Below, piece after piece: positions 1 to 9,860 of a DNA stretch of 64,000 nucleotides. The stretch comes from Franconibacter pulveris DSM 19144 (GTDB taxonomy: Bacteria; Pseudomonadota; Gammaproteobacteria; Enterobacterales; Enterobacteriaceae). The stretch is taken from NCBI GenBank assembly GCA_000621185.1, contig KK211221.1:62001-126000 (forward strand). Reading direction: 5' to 3'. Under the pieces are notes generated by a model. It was given only the letters and a program-made list of their open reading frames with translations, had not been told where the DNA came from and ran no database searches. The position numbers and the translations under genes are program-made. How positions within the stretch are numbered: the stretch's first letter is position 1; every line of letters starts with the position of its first letter.

Positions 1-91
1 CGTCAGAGGTATCCACCATTTTTTCCAGATCGGCGTTAGTCCGCACTTGTTGGGGCAGATAGCTGCCTGTACCAATAATCTTTGTATACAT
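1..91 (-). CDS. fabH: 3-oxoacyl-ACP synthase III, N-terminal fragment (partial at window edge)
   Basis: Only the first 30 codons lie in the window; the rest is beyond base 1. Translation begins [13 protein letters not shown] and continues to EKMVDTSD, the conserved start of FabH, which condenses acetyl-CoA with malonyl-ACP to initiate type II fatty acid synthesis in the cytoplasm. It lies directly downstream of plsX on the same strand, the standard fabH-plsX arrangement, so it is probably co-transcribed with plsX. Identification rests on this short stretch plus the gene order. Confidence 0.93.
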   Translation of the reverse strand, partial: MYTKIIGTGSYLPQQVRTNADLEKMVDTSD

Positions 92-170
92 GTACGCTCA
101 GTCACTCTTGGGTAATATACCCGCCTTGTTCAGGCCGTTTACGAAAAGCGGCGCCTGCCGGTATAGATAA

Positions 171-1250
171 TTATTTCTTTTCCGGCGTAATTTCAGGCTT
201 CTCAGCTTCCCGCAGCGCAAAACCGGCAGGGTATAAAGATTCCAGGCGAGCGGCAATCCGCTGAGGGACTTGTCGCTGCACCGCCTGCACTGCCTGTTCA
301 ATAGCGACAGCAAACGCTCGCTGATTGGCGGCTCCGTGGCTCTTAATTACGGTGCCGCGCAATCCTAACAGACAGGCGCCATTATACTGGTCGGGGTTGA
401 GGTGACTGAATCGCCTGGAAAGGCTTTTTTGTAACCAATGCTTTAATAAAAGCCACCACCACGACCGTTTTTTCCCTTCGCCCTGCGATTTCAGCAGCGA
501 AAGGAACATTCTTACCACCCCTTCCATCGTTTTAAGGGTGACGTTGCCGACAAAACCGTCGCACACCAGCACATCGGTTTTGCCGGTCAGTAATTCATTG
601 GCCTCAAGATAGCCTATGTAATTAATTTCCGGCACTGATTTCAGCAACGTTGCCGCATCACGGATGCTGTCGAGCCCTTTGCTCTCTTCTTCGCCGATAT
701 TAAGCAGCGCGACGCGGGGCCGTTTAATGTCGAGCACTTCTTCCGCCATTACCGACCCCATGATAGCGAATTGCGCCAGCATCGTACTGTCACAATCCAC
801 ATTGGCGCCCAGATCCAGCACCACCGTTTTACCTTGCTGCTGATGCGGCAGAACGGTCATGAGCGCGGGCCGCTCAATACCTTCAAGCGGTTTGAGCAAC
901 AGTTTTGCAAGCCCCATCAACGCGCCAGTATTCCCTGCGCTTATACAGGCCTGGGCGCGGCCCTCTTTAACCAGTTCCAGCGCAACGCGCATGGAAGTGC
1001 CGCGACTATTGCGCACGGCTTGCGAAGGACGGACATCACTGGCAATAACCGATTCCGCAGGGATAATCTGCAACCTTGAACGCTGCTCGAAATCAGCTTT
1101 GGCGAGTAATGGCGTGATGGCGTCGGGATGACCGACAAGAAGGAGGTGCAATTGCGAATTCGCGTCCAGTGCCTGCAATGCTGCAGGCACTGTCACGGAG
1201 GGACCGAAGTCCCCACCCATGGCATCTAACGCAAGGGTTAGACGTGTCAA
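171..1250 (-). CDS. plsX: phosphate acyltransferase PlsX
   Basis: PlsX makes acyl-phosphate from acyl-ACP for PlsY in phospholipid synthesis; it is a peripheral membrane enzyme. The 359-aa protein starts [18 protein letters not shown] and carries the family's [10 protein letters not shown] and [11 protein letters not shown] motifs. I chose the TTG at 1248-1250 because family members begin exactly there; the open frame extends 16 codons further upstream to an ATG (1298), but those residues do not look like the family. It sits between rpmF and fabH in the usual ribosome/lipid cluster. Confidence 0.93.
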   Translation of the reverse strand: MTRLTLALDAMGGDFGPSVTVPAALQALDANSQLHLLLVGHPDAITPLLAKADFEQRSRLQIIPAESVIASDVRPSQAVRNSRGTSMRVALELVKEGRAQACISAGNTGALMGLAKLLLKPLEGIERPALMTVLPHQQQGKTVVLDLGANVDCDSTMLAQFAIMGSVMAEEVLDIKRPRVALLNIGEEESKGLDSIRDAATLLKSVPEINYIGYLEANELLTGKTDVLVCDGFVGNVTLKTMEGVVRMFLSLLKSQGEGKKRSWWWLLLKHWLQKSLSRRFSHLNPDQYNGACLLGLRGTVIKSHGAANQRAFAVAIEQAVQAVQRQVPQRIAARLESLYPAGFALREAEKPEITPEKK

Positions 1251-1323
1251 GGTATCGCCTGGTGACGTTAATCCCCCGTTTGCACGGGGAACTGACACTA
1301 AGCAGAATCACGCTTGCGCGTGA

Positions 1324-1509
<186 letters not shown>

Positions 1510-1513
1510 TCAA

Positions 1514-2035
1514 TTACTTACGCTTTAAACTGGCTAATACGGCAAATGGATTTGGTTTTTGTGCCTCTTCAGGCAGTTCGCCAAAGACCATGTCCGCCTC
1601 GGACACTTCACAGTGTTCAGAATCATGCACCGGAACTACCGGCAGGGCGAGGATGATTTCATCTTCCACCATTGCCAGCAGGTCGATTTCACCGAATTCG
1701 TTAACCTCAATCGGCTCATACGCTTCCGGGAGTGCTTCAGCCTGTTCGTTTGTAGCGACCGGGCTGAAACAATACGTTGTATGGACATCGTGGCTAAACG
1801 GTTTACCGCAACGCTGACATTCGAGCGTTACCGTCACCTTCGCATCGCCTTTTAAAACAGCGAGACGTTGGTTATCGATAGCAAACGACATGACGCATTC
1901 CACATCGCTGTCCACACTGACCACAGATTCGGCGACACGCTCAACCTGTTCAGGAGTATAGATACCCTGGTAATCAAGGCGTTTTTGAGCCGTACGAACC
2001 GGATCAAGAGTCAGGGGTAATTTTACCTTTTGCAT
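1514..2035 (-). CDS. yceD: DUF177 protein YceD (23S rRNA accumulation protein)
   Basis: A 173-aa DUF177 protein, the full E. coli length. It has a CQRCGKPF metal-binding-like pair near the middle (about residues 75-81) and a strongly acidic second half ending in SLKRK. Family members are linked to 23S rRNA accumulation and are nearly always next to rpmF, as here. The ATG at 2033-2035 is the conserved start, yet a good sigma-70 promoter lies only about 10 bp upstream, so the mRNA may have almost no leader (see findings). Confidence 0.93.
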   Translation of the reverse strand: MQKVKLPLTLDPVRTAQKRLDYQGIYTPEQVERVAESVVSVDSDVECVMSFAIDNQRLAVLKGDAKVTVTLECQRCGKPFSHDVHTTYCFSPVATNEQAEALPEAYEPIEVNEFGEIDLLAMVEDEIILALPVVPVHDSEHCEVSEADMVFGELPEEAQKPNPFAVLASLKRK

Positions 2036-2044
2036 AGGGCGCGC

Positions 2045-2073
2045 ATATTAACTTTGTAACGTCATAGAGTCAA
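2045..2073 (-). promoter_or_regulatory. sigma-70 promoter for yceD-rpmF
   Basis: On the minus strand TTGACT (2068-2073) and TAATAT (2045-2050) are separated by exactly 17 bp. The predicted start point is about 2038, only a few bases before the yceD ATG at 2035. Confidence 0.65.
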
Positions 2074-2135
2074 AGAAAAAGGCAGCTTTCACTATCCTTT
2101 TGCCATTTATTCGCACACAGGGCGGTCCTCAGTTT

Positions 2136-2163
2136 AAAATAGCGAATCACGAACCGCTATTTT
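2136..2163 (+). promoter_or_regulatory. inverted repeat in the yceF leader
   Basis: AAAATAGCG (2136-2144) and CGCTATTTT (2155-2163) form a 9-bp stem with a 10-nt loop, ending 12 nt before the yceF start. It could be an mRNA hairpin affecting initiation or a protein-binding palindrome; no factor is recognised. Confidence 0.4.
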
Positions 2164-2175
2164 GGCCGTAAAACT

Positions 2176-2757
2176 ATGCTCCCTGTCGTACTTGCATCCA
2201 CCTCCCCTTTTCGCCGCCAGTTGCTCGAAAAGTTGGGCCTGCCGTTTGTCACCGCCGCCCCTGAAGTGGATGAAACACCATTGCCGGGAGAAAATGCCCG
2301 TCAATTAGTATTAAGACTTGCCAGCGCAAAAGCGCAAGCTCTGGCGAAACAATTTCCTGCACATTTGATCATCGGCTCCGATCAAGTTTGCGTGCTGGAC
2401 GGGCAGATAACGGGTAAACCGCACAATGAAGACAACGCGATTGCCCAGCTTCGCAAAGCGCGCGGCAATATCATCTCTTTCTATACAGGGCTTGCCTTAT
2501 ACAACTCTGCTAACGGCCATCTGCAGCGCGAGTGCGAACCATTCGATGTGCATTTTCGCCATCTCAGCGATGCGGAGATTGCCGGTTATGTTCGCATTGA
2601 GCGCCCTTTCCAGTGCGCCGGAAGTTTTAAAAGCGAGGGGCTGGGCATTGCGCTGTTCGACCGGCTTGAAGGGCGCGATCCTAATACGCTGGTAGGGCTG
2701 CCGCTTATTGCGCTCTGCGCTATGCTGCGTCACGAAGGTTGCAACCCTTTGCTGTAA
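2176..2757 (+). CDS. yceF: Maf-family nucleotide pyrophosphatase YceF (7-methyl-GTP pyrophosphatase)
   Basis: A 193-aa Maf/HAM1-type protein starting [21 protein letters not shown]. The ASTSPFRR signature binds the nucleotide phosphates, and the [15 protein letters not shown] and LVGLPL segments are characteristic of the family. The E. coli homologue hydrolyses 7-methyl-GTP, consistent with removal of modified nucleotides in the cytosol. It is divergent from yceD and convergent with rluC. The Shine-Dalgarno is weak (GGCCGTAAAACT before the ATG). Confidence 0.93.
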   Translation: MLPVVLASTSPFRRQLLEKLGLPFVTAAPEVDETPLPGENARQLVLRLASAKAQALAKQFPAHLIIGSDQVCVLDGQITGKPHNEDNAIAQLRKARGNIISFYTGLALYNSANGHLQRECEPFDVHFRHLSDAEIAGYVRIERPFQCAGSFKSEGLGIALFDRLEGRDPNTLVGLPLIALCAMLRHEGCNPLL

Positions 2758-2782
2758 ACAACTCCGCCGCTGCCCAGTTGGA

Positions 2783-3736
2783 TTACATGGCTTCGCGTAA
2801 CACCTTCAGGCAGTGGCGCAGTTGAGCATCCAGCGGCGCCTCGACCCGCATCGTTTCGCCGGTATGCGGATGTTCAAAGCGCAGCGCCGCCGCATGAAGG
2901 AACAGGCGGTTCAGTCCGGTGCCCGCCAGTTGACGGTCAAATTCGCGATCGCCATACCGATCGTCGAAAGCGATAGGATGCCCGGCATGCTGTGTGTGCA
3001 CGCGAATTTGATGCGTGCGCCCTGTCACCGGACTGCAGCGCACCAGCGTAGCATTGGCGTAGCGCTCTTCAACTTTAAAGCGCGTTTCGGAGGGCTTACC
3101 CTCCTGACTGACGCGCACGATACGTTCGCCGCTCTGCAAAATATTTTTCAGCAATGGCGCTTGCACCACTTTGACATGAGACTGCCATTGCCCACGCACC
3201 AGCGCGAGATAGTCTTTCTGCATCCCTTTTTCACGCAGTTGCTCATGCAACGAGCGCAGCGCAGAACGTTTTTTGGCTACCAGCAACACGCCGGAAGTAT
3301 CACGATCGAGGCGATGCACCAATTCAAGAAAACGGGCTTCCGGGCGCAACGCGCGCAGCCCTTCGATAACACCGAAGCTCAACCCGCTGCCGCCATGCAC
3401 GGCCGTGCCGGAAGGCTTATTCAGCACCAGAATATAATCATCTTCATAAATAATGACGTCGCTTAACGCCGCCACTTTTTGCAAATGCGGCGACACCGCT
3501 TCTTCTTCGCGCTCGGCCACGCGCACAGGCGGAATACGCACCTCGTCGCCCGCTTCCAGCTTATATTCCGGCTTAATGCGCTTTTTATTCACACGCACTT
3601 CGCCTTTTCGCAAAATGCGATAAATCATGCTTTTTGGCACGCCTTTCAGCTGAGTGCGCAAAAAGTTATCGATACGTTGCCCGGCTTCGTCAGCCGAAAC
3701 CGCAACAATTTTTACGGATGGAGTCTCTGTTTTCAT
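2783..3736 (-). CDS. rluC: 23S rRNA pseudouridine(955/2504/2580) synthase RluC
   Basis: A 317-aa protein with an N-terminal S4 RNA-binding domain (about residues 20-80) and a RluA-type catalytic domain carrying HRLDRDTSG, which contains the catalytic Asp, at about 145. It isomerises three uridines in 23S rRNA. The start MKTETPSVKIV (3734-3736) matches the family; the frame is open 14 codons further upstream but that extension is not family-like. It is convergent with yceF and divergent from rne, as in E. coli. Confidence 0.95.
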   Translation of the reverse strand: MKTETPSVKIVAVSADEAGQRIDNFLRTQLKGVPKSMIYRILRKGEVRVNKKRIKPEYKLEAGDEVRIPPVRVAEREEEAVSPHLQKVAALSDVIIYEDDYILVLNKPSGTAVHGGSGLSFGVIEGLRALRPEARFLELVHRLDRDTSGVLLVAKKRSALRSLHEQLREKGMQKDYLALVRGQWQSHVKVVQAPLLKNILQSGERIVRVSQEGKPSETRFKVEERYANATLVRCSPVTGRTHQIRVHTQHAGHPIAFDDRYGDREFDRQLAGTGLNRLFLHAAALRFEHPHTGETMRVEAPLDAQLRHCLKVLREAM

Positions 3737-3911
3737 GGGTGGCGATTCTAAATAGAGCACGCTGATAGCGCCACACATTTTTATGTGCTTATACTTACTG
3801 GCAAACCGATTCTCACAGCTTATGTTTTCCGCACTGGCGGTTAAAACGTCAGCAGGAAATCAGAAAGTTAAAAAACTGTGAGTAACCCGGTGATAAATGG
3901 CAAAAGTCAGC

Positions 3912-3941
3912 TTGCTATAACAAGCCTGGCAATGGAATAAT
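3912..3941 (+). promoter_or_regulatory. probable main rne promoter (P1-like)
   Basis: TTGCTA (3912-3917) and AATAAT (3936-3941) are 18 bp apart. The implied start near 3948 gives a leader of about 361 nt, the length known for the E. coli rne P1 transcript, which is the main support for this call. Confidence 0.5.
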
Positions 3942-3947
3942 GTTGCC

Positions 3948-4308
3948 GTTTTCCGTGTTGAGACTTGTTAAGACAAGGAATTTTGCGGAATTACCAGTTT
4001 TGCCTGAATGTCCATCCACGCAGCAATGGCGTAAGACGTATTGAACTTTCAGGCAGTTAGCGGGCTGCGGGTTGCAGCCTGGCCGGTAAATGGAAGCTTC
4101 TCTGGAGAGTTACTCCCAGGCTGTTCCTTTTTGATAATTGCGCTGTATTTCCAGTTGAAATACAGGCTACCGACACTCTGCGCCTCCTAAGCGTACGACA
4201 GCCGTGAGGTTGACGGCGTGAACAGTCACGAGGCCATCGGTTCACTCCCGGTCAACGTCACCATGCCCGCAGCTTTATCGTCAATGTAAGAATAACGAGT
4301 AAGTTACG
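3948..4308 (+). ncRNA. rne 5' untranslated autoregulatory leader
   Basis: This long non-coding leader precedes rne. In enterobacteria RNase E binds and cleaves its own leader to set its own level (rne5 element). Two hairpins are visible: CAGCCTGG (4075-4082) with CCAGGCTG (4116-4123), enclosing a purine-rich internal segment, and CTGTATTTC (4143-4151) with GAAATACAG (4157-4165). These resemble the hp2 and hp3 elements by position and form. The 3737-3947 stretch upstream holds the promoter region and no gene. Confidence 0.75.
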
Positions 4309-7300
4309 ATGAAAAGAATGCTAATTAACGCAACTCAGCAGGAAGAGTTGCGTGTCGCCCTTGTTGATGGGCAACGCCTGTACGACCTGGATATCGAAAG
4401 CCCAGGACACGAACAGAAAAAAGCGAACATCTACAAAGGCAAAATCACCCGCATTGAACCCAGTCTGGAAGCCGCATTTGTTGATTACGGCGCTGAAAGA
4501 CACGGTTTCCTCCCGTTAAAAGAAATCGCCCGCGAATATTTCCCCGCCAACTACTCCGCCCATGGCCGCCCTAACATCAAAGATGTACTGCGTGAAGGTC
4601 AGGAAGTTATTGTTCAGATCGATAAAGAAGAGCGCGGCAACAAAGGCGCGGCGCTGACCACCTTTATCAGCCTGGCGGGAAGTTATCTGGTGCTGATGCC
4701 GAACAACCCGCGCGCGGGCGGTATTTCACGCCGGATTGAAGGCGACGATCGCACCGAGCTGAAAGAAGCGCTCTCAAGCCTTGAACTGCCTGACGGCATG
4801 GGTCTTATCGTGCGCACCGCAGGCGTCGGTAAATCCGCCGAAGCGCTGCAGTGGGATTTAAGCTTCCGCCTGAAGCACTGGGAAGCGATTCAGAAAGCCG
4901 CAGAGAGCCGCCCGGCGCCTTTCCTTATCCATCAGGAAAGCAATGTTATCGTTCGCGCTTTCCGCGACTACCTGCGCCAGGACATCGGCGAAATCCTTAT
5001 CGACAACCCGAAAGTGCTTGAGCTTGCGCGCCAGCATATCGCCGCGCTGGGTCGTCCGGATTTCAGTAGCAAAATTAAGCTCTACACCGGTGAAATTCCG
5101 CTGTTCAGCCATTACCAGATTGAGTCGCAGATTGAGTCCGCCTTCCAGCGCGAAGTGCGTCTACCTTCCGGCGGTTCGATCGTTATCGACACCACCGAAG
5201 CGCTGACCGCCATCGATATCAACTCCGCCCGCGCCACCCGCGGCGGCGATATCGAAGAGACCGCGTTTAACACCAACCTTGAAGCGGCAGATGAGATTGC
5301 GCGCCAGCTGCGCCTGCGCGACCTCGGTGGTCTTATCGTTATCGACTTTATCGATATGACCCCGGTGCGCCATCAGCGCGCGGTGGAAAATCGCCTGCGT
5401 GAAGCGGTGCGCCAGGACCGTGCGCGCATCCAGATTAGCCACATCTCGCGCTTCGGCCTGCTGGAGATGTCCCGTCAGCGCCTGAGCCCGTCGCTTGGCG
5501 AATCCAGCCATCACGTTTGCCCGCGCTGTAGCGGCACCGGCACCATTCGCGACAATGAATCACTCTCGCTCTCCATTCTGCGCCTGATTGAAGAAGAAGC
5601 GCTGAAAGAGAACACCAAAGAGGTGCATGCCATTGTGCCTGTGCCTATCGCCTCTTACCTGCTGAACGAAAAACGCGAAGCGGTAAACGCGATTGAAAAA
5701 CGCCAGGGCGGCGTACGCTGCGTGATTGTGCCTAACGATCAGATGGAAACTCCGCACTACTCTGTTTTGCGCGTGCGTAAAGGCGAAGAGACGCCAACCC
5801 TGAGCTATCTGCTGCCGAAGCTGCATGAAGAAGCCATGGCGTTGCCTTCTGATGAAGAGTACGCCGAGCGTAAACGTCCTGAACAGCCAGCGCTTGCTAC
5901 CTTTGTGATGCCGGATGTGCCGCCGATGCCACAGGAAAGCGCCGCTGCCGAGAAACCTGTCGCGCCGGGCGTCGCCGTAGCCCAGCCGCCGGCGCAACCC
6001 GCGCAGCCTGGTTTTATGAGCCGTCTGATTGGCGCGTTTAAAAATCTGTTCGCCGGTGAGACCGCCAGCGAAACGCCTGTTCAGCCGCAAGAGCAGAAAG
6101 CGCCTGCGCAGGAGAAACCGCAGGAGCGTCGCAACAACCGCCGTCAGGGACCGCGTCGCGATCGCAACGAGCGCCCCAACCGTGAAACCCGCGCTGAAAA
6201 TGGCGAAGTGCGTGAAGCGGCTCGCGAAGAGAACCGCCGCAACCGCCGTCAGGCTCAGCAACAGAATGCCGAAGCGCGTGAAGCCCGGCAGCCGGTTGTG
6301 GAAGAGACGGAGAAAGCCAAACCGCGTGAGGAGCAGCAGCCGCGTCGCGAACGTAACCGTCGCCGTGCGGAAGAGAAACGTCAGGCGCAGCAGGAAGTGA
6401 AAGCGCTGACCCGCGAAGAAGCGCCGGAGCAGGAAGCCGCCGAGCAGGAAGAGCGCGTGCAGGTGATGCCGCGTCGTAAACCGCGCCAGCTTACGCAGAA
6501 GATCCGCATTGAGTCCGCCGAATCCGCACCGGTTGTTGAAGAAGAAGCGGTTGAAGCGGCACCGTCCGCCAGCACCGAAGTCGCCACCATTCCTCTGCCA
6601 GCGGTCGTAGAAAACGCAGCTGAGCAGGAAGAAGCGGGCGAAGGCCGTGCAGATAACGCCGGTATGCCGCGTCGCTCCCGTCGTTCTCCGCGCCATCTGC
6701 GCGTGAGCGGCCAGCGCCGTCGCCGTTATCGTGACGAGCGTTACCCGACGCAGTCGCCAATGCCGCTGACCGTCGCCTGCGCCTCGCCAGAAATGGCCTC
6801 CGGCAAAGTCTGGATCCGCTATCCAGTCGCTCGTCCGCAGGATGAAGTGATGGAGGAGCAGTTCGAACAGGCTGCGCCGGACGTTGTTGAGACCCCGGCT
6901 GACGTCGCTGCCCCTGCCGCCGCCGCACAGCCAGCGCCGACGAGCGAGCCGGTGGTGGTTGAACCGGTTGCCGACGCGCAAGCCGAGGCACCGCAGGAAC
7001 CTGCAATTGAAACGTCTCACCCGGAAGTTATCGAAAGCCCGGTTGATGCTCAACCGCAGCTTATCGAGCCGCGGGAAGAAGCCGTTGCAGAGCGCGTGAT
7101 TGAAGAAGCGCAGCCGGCAAGCGAAGCAGAACACGTTCGCGAAGCCCAGGCGGCAGAAATGGCGGAAACCGCCCCAGTCGCGGAGCCGCAAGCAGAGGTG
7201 CAGCCGCGCGAAGCGAAGCCGCAAGAGCAGGCGAAGCCGGTTGAAGCAGCGCCTGTCGCGGCGAAACCGAGCGTAGCGGTTGAACGCAACCACGCCGCTG

Positions 7301-7464
7301 CGCCGATGACCCGCGCTCCGGCGCCGGAATACATCCCGGAGCCGCCGCGTCATAGCGACTGGGTTCGCCCGGCCTTCGACTTCAGCGGCAAAGGCGCTGC
7401 GGGCGGCCATAGCGCCACCCATCACGCCTCTGCGCCAGCGGGTCGTCCGCAGGCAGCGGAATAA
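4309..7464 (+). CDS. rne: ribonuclease E
   Basis: This 1051-aa endoribonuclease is the scaffold of the RNA degradosome. The N-terminal catalytic half has an S1 domain (about 35-120), a DNase I-like active site with [13 protein letters not shown] and VIDFIDM holding the two metal-binding aspartates, and the CPRCSGTG zinc-link motif at about 404. The C-terminal half is low-complexity: an amphipathic membrane-targeting segment [13 protein letters not shown] near 569, arginine-rich RNA-binding stretches, the RhlB/enolase-binding region around 780-860, and a C-terminal end of the PNPase-binding type. It starts [13 protein letters not shown] after GAGTAAGTTACG. Confidence 0.98.
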   Translation: MKRMLINATQQEELRVALVDGQRLYDLDIESPGHEQKKANIYKGKITRIEPSLEAAFVDYGAERHGFLPLKEIAREYFPANYSAHGRPNIKDVLREGQEVIVQIDKEERGNKGAALTTFISLAGSYLVLMPNNPRAGGISRRIEGDDRTELKEALSSLELPDGMGLIVRTAGVGKSAEALQWDLSFRLKHWEAIQKAAESRPAPFLIHQESNVIVRAFRDYLRQDIGEILIDNPKVLELARQHIAALGRPDFSSKIKLYTGEIPLFSHYQIESQIESAFQREVRLPSGGSIVIDTTEALTAIDINSARATRGGDIEETAFNTNLEAADEIARQLRLRDLGGLIVIDFIDMTPVRHQRAVENRLREAVRQDRARIQISHISRFGLLEMSRQRLSPSLGESSHHVCPRCSGTGTIRDNESLSLSILRLIEEEALKENTKEVHAIVPVPIASYLLNEKREAVNAIEKRQGGVRCVIVPNDQMETPHYSVLRVRKGEETPTLSYLLPKLHEEAMALPSDEEYAERKRPEQPALATFVMPDVPPMPQESAAAEKPVAPGVAVAQPPAQPAQPGFMSRLIGAFKNLFAGETASETPVQPQEQKAPAQEKPQERRNNRRQGPRRDRNERPNRETRAENGEVREAAREENRRNRRQAQQQNAEAREARQPVVEETEKAKPREEQQPRRERNRRRAEEKRQAQQEVKALTREEAPEQEAAEQEERVQVMPRRKPRQLTQKIRIESAESAPVVEEEAVEAAPSASTEVATIPLPAVVENAAEQEEAGEGRADNAGMPRRSRRSPRHLRVSGQRRRRYRDERYPTQSPMPLTVACASPEMASGKVWIRYPVARPQDEVMEEQFEQAAPDVVETPADVAAPAAAAQPAPTSEPVVVEPVADAQAEAPQEPAIETSHPEVIESPVDAQPQLIEPREEAVAERVIEEAQPASEAEHVREAQAAEMAETAPVAEPQAEVQPREAKPQEQAKPVEAAPVAAKPSVAVERNHAAAPMTRAPAPEYIPEPPRHSDWVRPAFDFSGKGAAGGHSATHHASAPAGRPQAAE

Positions 7465-7476
7465 GCCGTAAACCTG

Positions 7477-7504
7477 AAAAAGCCGGTCACTGACCGGCTT
7501 TTTT
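7477..7504. terminator. rho-independent terminator of rne, overlapping the end of the LysR gene
   Basis: AAGCCGGTCA and TGACCGGCTT form a strong stem flanked by an A-run and a T-run, so it can act in both directions. Its stem contains the last codons and TGA (7487-7489) of the convergent LysR gene. Confidence 0.85.
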
Positions 7505-8434
7505 ATTGCCTTCAATCCGCCGCATGCCTGCCAGTTCCGGCATCGCTTCGCGCATCAGCGACAGAAACTTTCGCAGCCTCGCCGGGTAATAGCGGGCGTA
7601 GGGATAAACCAGATACATCGGCAGTGGCGAAACCTGCCATTCAGGCAGTAAATGCACCAGCCGGCCCTGCGCCAGATCCTCCAGCACAACCCAGGCCGAC
7701 ACAATCCCCGCGCCAATCCCGTTCAGCACCGTCCGGCGTACCGCATAAAGGCTGTCCGAACTCAAGCGCGGACTGATAGTAAAGGAGACGGGCTCATGGG
7801 TTTGTCCATGGGTCAGCGTCACTTCCCGTCGATAAAAGGTGCTTAGCGCAACCCACGGCAGCGAAGCAAGCTGGCTCGGGTGCGTCATGTCCGGATGGTG
7901 GTTCAGCAATTCCGGCGTGGCCACGACAATGCGCGGCACCTCAGCAAGCGGCACGGCGATGCAGGTCGGATCGATGTCTGGCCCCACATGAATGGCGCAG
8001 TCAATATTTTCACCAATAAAGTCGGGCGATTTATCATTGAGCGTCCACTCTATCGCCAGCTTCGGGTGATGGTTAAGAAAGGTAGTCAACGGCGCGATAA
8101 GCTGATCCTGGCCGAAGGCGTGAGGCGCTCGCACGCGTAAAATGCCGACAGGATCGTCCTCCGCATTTTTCAGCTCATCCTCCAGCGCCGCCCAGTTGCC
8201 GATAATGCCCCTCGCATGCTGATAGCAGCGCTCGCCGTCGTCGGTCAGCTTCATAGCGTGGGTGGTACGCAGCAGCAGCCTGGTCCCCAGCAGATCCTCC
8301 AGCGTTTTCAGCCTGCGGCTCACGGTCGCCTGTGTTGTGCCAAGCTGCAAAGCCGCAGCGGAAAGCGATCCGCTCTCAATAATACGCACAAAAGTATGCA
8401 TCAATTCCAGCCGATCTATACGTTCTGACGGCAC
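7487..8434 (-). CDS. LysR-family transcriptional regulator
   Basis: About 315 aa with an N-terminal winged helix-turn-helix (RLELMHTFVRIIESGSLSAA, then TQATVSRRLKTLEDLLG) and a C-terminal substrate-binding domain. I chose the GTG at 8432-8434 because AGGAGA lies 6 nt upstream and the domain begins right after; ATG 8452 and farther upstream starts are open but lack a site. It is divergent from an MFS transporter with about 115 bp between, the usual layout for a LysR regulator controlling its neighbour. Ligand unknown. The pair is absent from the rne-flgL junction of E. coli. Confidence 0.85.
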   Translation of the reverse strand: MPSERIDRLELMHTFVRIIESGSLSAAALQLGTTQATVSRRLKTLEDLLGTRLLLRTTHAMKLTDDGERCYQHARGIIGNWAALEDELKNAEDDPVGILRVRAPHAFGQDQLIAPLTTFLNHHPKLAIEWTLNDKSPDFIGENIDCAIHVGPDIDPTCIAVPLAEVPRIVVATPELLNHHPDMTHPSQLASLPWVALSTFYRREVTLTHGQTHEPVSFTISPRLSSDSLYAVRRTVLNGIGAGIVSAWVVLEDLAQGRLVHLLPEWQVSPLPMYLVYPYARYYPARLRKFLSLMREAMPELAGMRRIEGNKKAGQ

Positions 8435-8549
8435 ACTTACTCTCCTGGTCATACGGCTGACGTATAACTGTTTTATCATGCCCTGCTCTACCACGCTACC
8501 CGATACGGGCCGACAATAAGCATACATACCCCATGTTAAGGAACTCATT

Positions 8550-9776
8550 GTGAAACCTGCACACACCGCGCCGCAAACGGCCGCCGCTTCTCTGCCCGCC
8601 GGGCTTATCCTGGTGCTGGCGTTCGCCACAGGGTTAAGCGTGGCCTCTATTTATTACGCTCAGCCGATTCTGCCGCTGATGGGCGCCGCGCTTAAGCTTG
8701 ACGTTAACGGGATGGGGCTTATCCCAACGCTTACGCAACTGGGTTACGCGTTGGGCATTTTCTTCTTGCTGCCGCTTGGCGACCGCTACGACCGCCGCCA
8801 TCTTATTTTGCTGAAATGCGCCTTGCTTGCCGTGTTGCTGGCGCTCTATAGCTTTTCAGCAAGCCTTACAGGGCTGCTCGGCTTAAGCTTGCTGGTCGGT
8901 ATGGCCGCCACGGTGGCGCAGGATATTGTCCCCGCCGCCGCTATCCTCGCTCCTGCCGGCAAACAGGGCAAAATGGTCGGCACGGTCATGACCGGCTTGC
9001 TGCTTGGCATTCTGCTCTCCCGCTCGGTCAGCGGTCTGGTGGGCGCGGCGTTTGGCTGGCGTGTCATGTATCAGCTGGCGGCCGTCAGCATCGCCTTCAT
9101 CGGCCTGCTGCTCTGGCGCGTACTGCCGCGCTTCGCCGCGCATTCTGAACTTGGCTATCCGGCACTGATGAAATCGCTGGTAACACTGTGGCGCCGCTAC
9201 CCGGCGCTGCGTCAGGCGGCGTTTGCCCAGGGCTTTCTGTCGATTGGTTTTAGCGCGTTCTGGTCAATGCTGGCGGTCATGCTGCATAACAGTTACCACG
9301 TCGGCAGCGCCGCTGCGGGCGCCTTTGGTCTGGCGGGCGCGGCGGGCGCGCTGGCGGCTCCGCTCTCCGGCACGCTTTCAGACCGCTTCGGTCCGCAAAG
9401 AGTCACGCAGCTTGGCGCCGCGCTGGTAAGCCTCTCTTTCGCCCTGATGTTTACGTTGCCGTTCTTTGGTCCTGGCATGCAGCTCGCCATTATTGCGATT
9501 GCCGCCATCGGTTTTGATTTAGGATTGCAGTCAACGCTGGTCGCGCACCAGACGCTGGTTTATAGCCTGGAGCCCGCCGCACGCGGTCGCCTTAACGCCC
9601 TGCTCTTTACGGTGGTGTTTATCGGTATGGCGCTGGGTTCAATACTTGGCAGTAAAGCCTATACGCTTGCAGGCTGGCCTGCGGTGGTCGCGCTCGCCAC
9701 GGTGGTAAGCCTGATAAGCCTTGCGATTCGCCTTGCGGGAAAACACGCGCCGCTTAGCGCTGCGGCCACGCGCTGA
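8550..9776 (+). CDS. MFS transporter, 12 TM segments
   Basis: A 408-aa hydrophobic protein with about twelve membrane helices. The MFS signature GDRYDRRHLIL occurs in the loop after helix 2 (about residues 75-85) and the pseudo-repeat SGTLSDRFGPQR follows in the second half. It starts at GTG (8550-8552) with AAGGA 7 nt upstream. It is probably an efflux or uptake permease of the inner membrane controlled by the divergent LysR gene. The substrate cannot be read from sequence; the ASIYYAQPILP segment is common in drug-efflux-like members. Confidence 0.85.
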   Translation: MKPAHTAPQTAAASLPAGLILVLAFATGLSVASIYYAQPILPLMGAALKLDVNGMGLIPTLTQLGYALGIFFLLPLGDRYDRRHLILLKCALLAVLLALYSFSASLTGLLGLSLLVGMAATVAQDIVPAAAILAPAGKQGKMVGTVMTGLLLGILLSRSVSGLVGAAFGWRVMYQLAAVSIAFIGLLLWRVLPRFAAHSELGYPALMKSLVTLWRRYPALRQAAFAQGFLSIGFSAFWSMLAVMLHNSYHVGSAAAGAFGLAGAAGALAAPLSGTLSDRFGPQRVTQLGAALVSLSFALMFTLPFFGPGMQLAIIAIAAIGFDLGLQSTLVAHQTLVYSLEPAARGRLNALLFTVVFIGMALGSILGSKAYTLAGWPAVVALATVVSLISLAIRLAGKHAPLSAAATR

Positions 9777-9780
9777 AGAT

Positions 9781-9814
9781 AAAAAAAGGCCCGCTCCGGG
9801 GTGCGGAAGCGGGC
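9781..9814 (-). terminator. rho-independent terminator of flgKL
   Basis: Read on the minus strand, GCCCGC (9809-9814) pairs with GCGGGC (9789-9794) and is followed by C and seven Ts (9781-9787). It lies 47 bp past the flgL stop. Confidence 0.8.
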
Positions 9815-9860
9815 ATATAAAGCATGCCCAGTTTCATGACATGCTCCAAACTTTTTATTT

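Noticed and set aside
1251-1298. Upstream ATG start for PlsX
   Set aside because: The extra 16 residues are unlike the family and the TTG at 1250 matches the conserved start.
5560-7515. 651-aa open frame on the minus strand opposite rne
   Set aside because: It is antisense to the low-complexity C-terminal half of RNase E, rich in Arg/Phe/Leu as expected from the reversed codons, and has no ribosome site.
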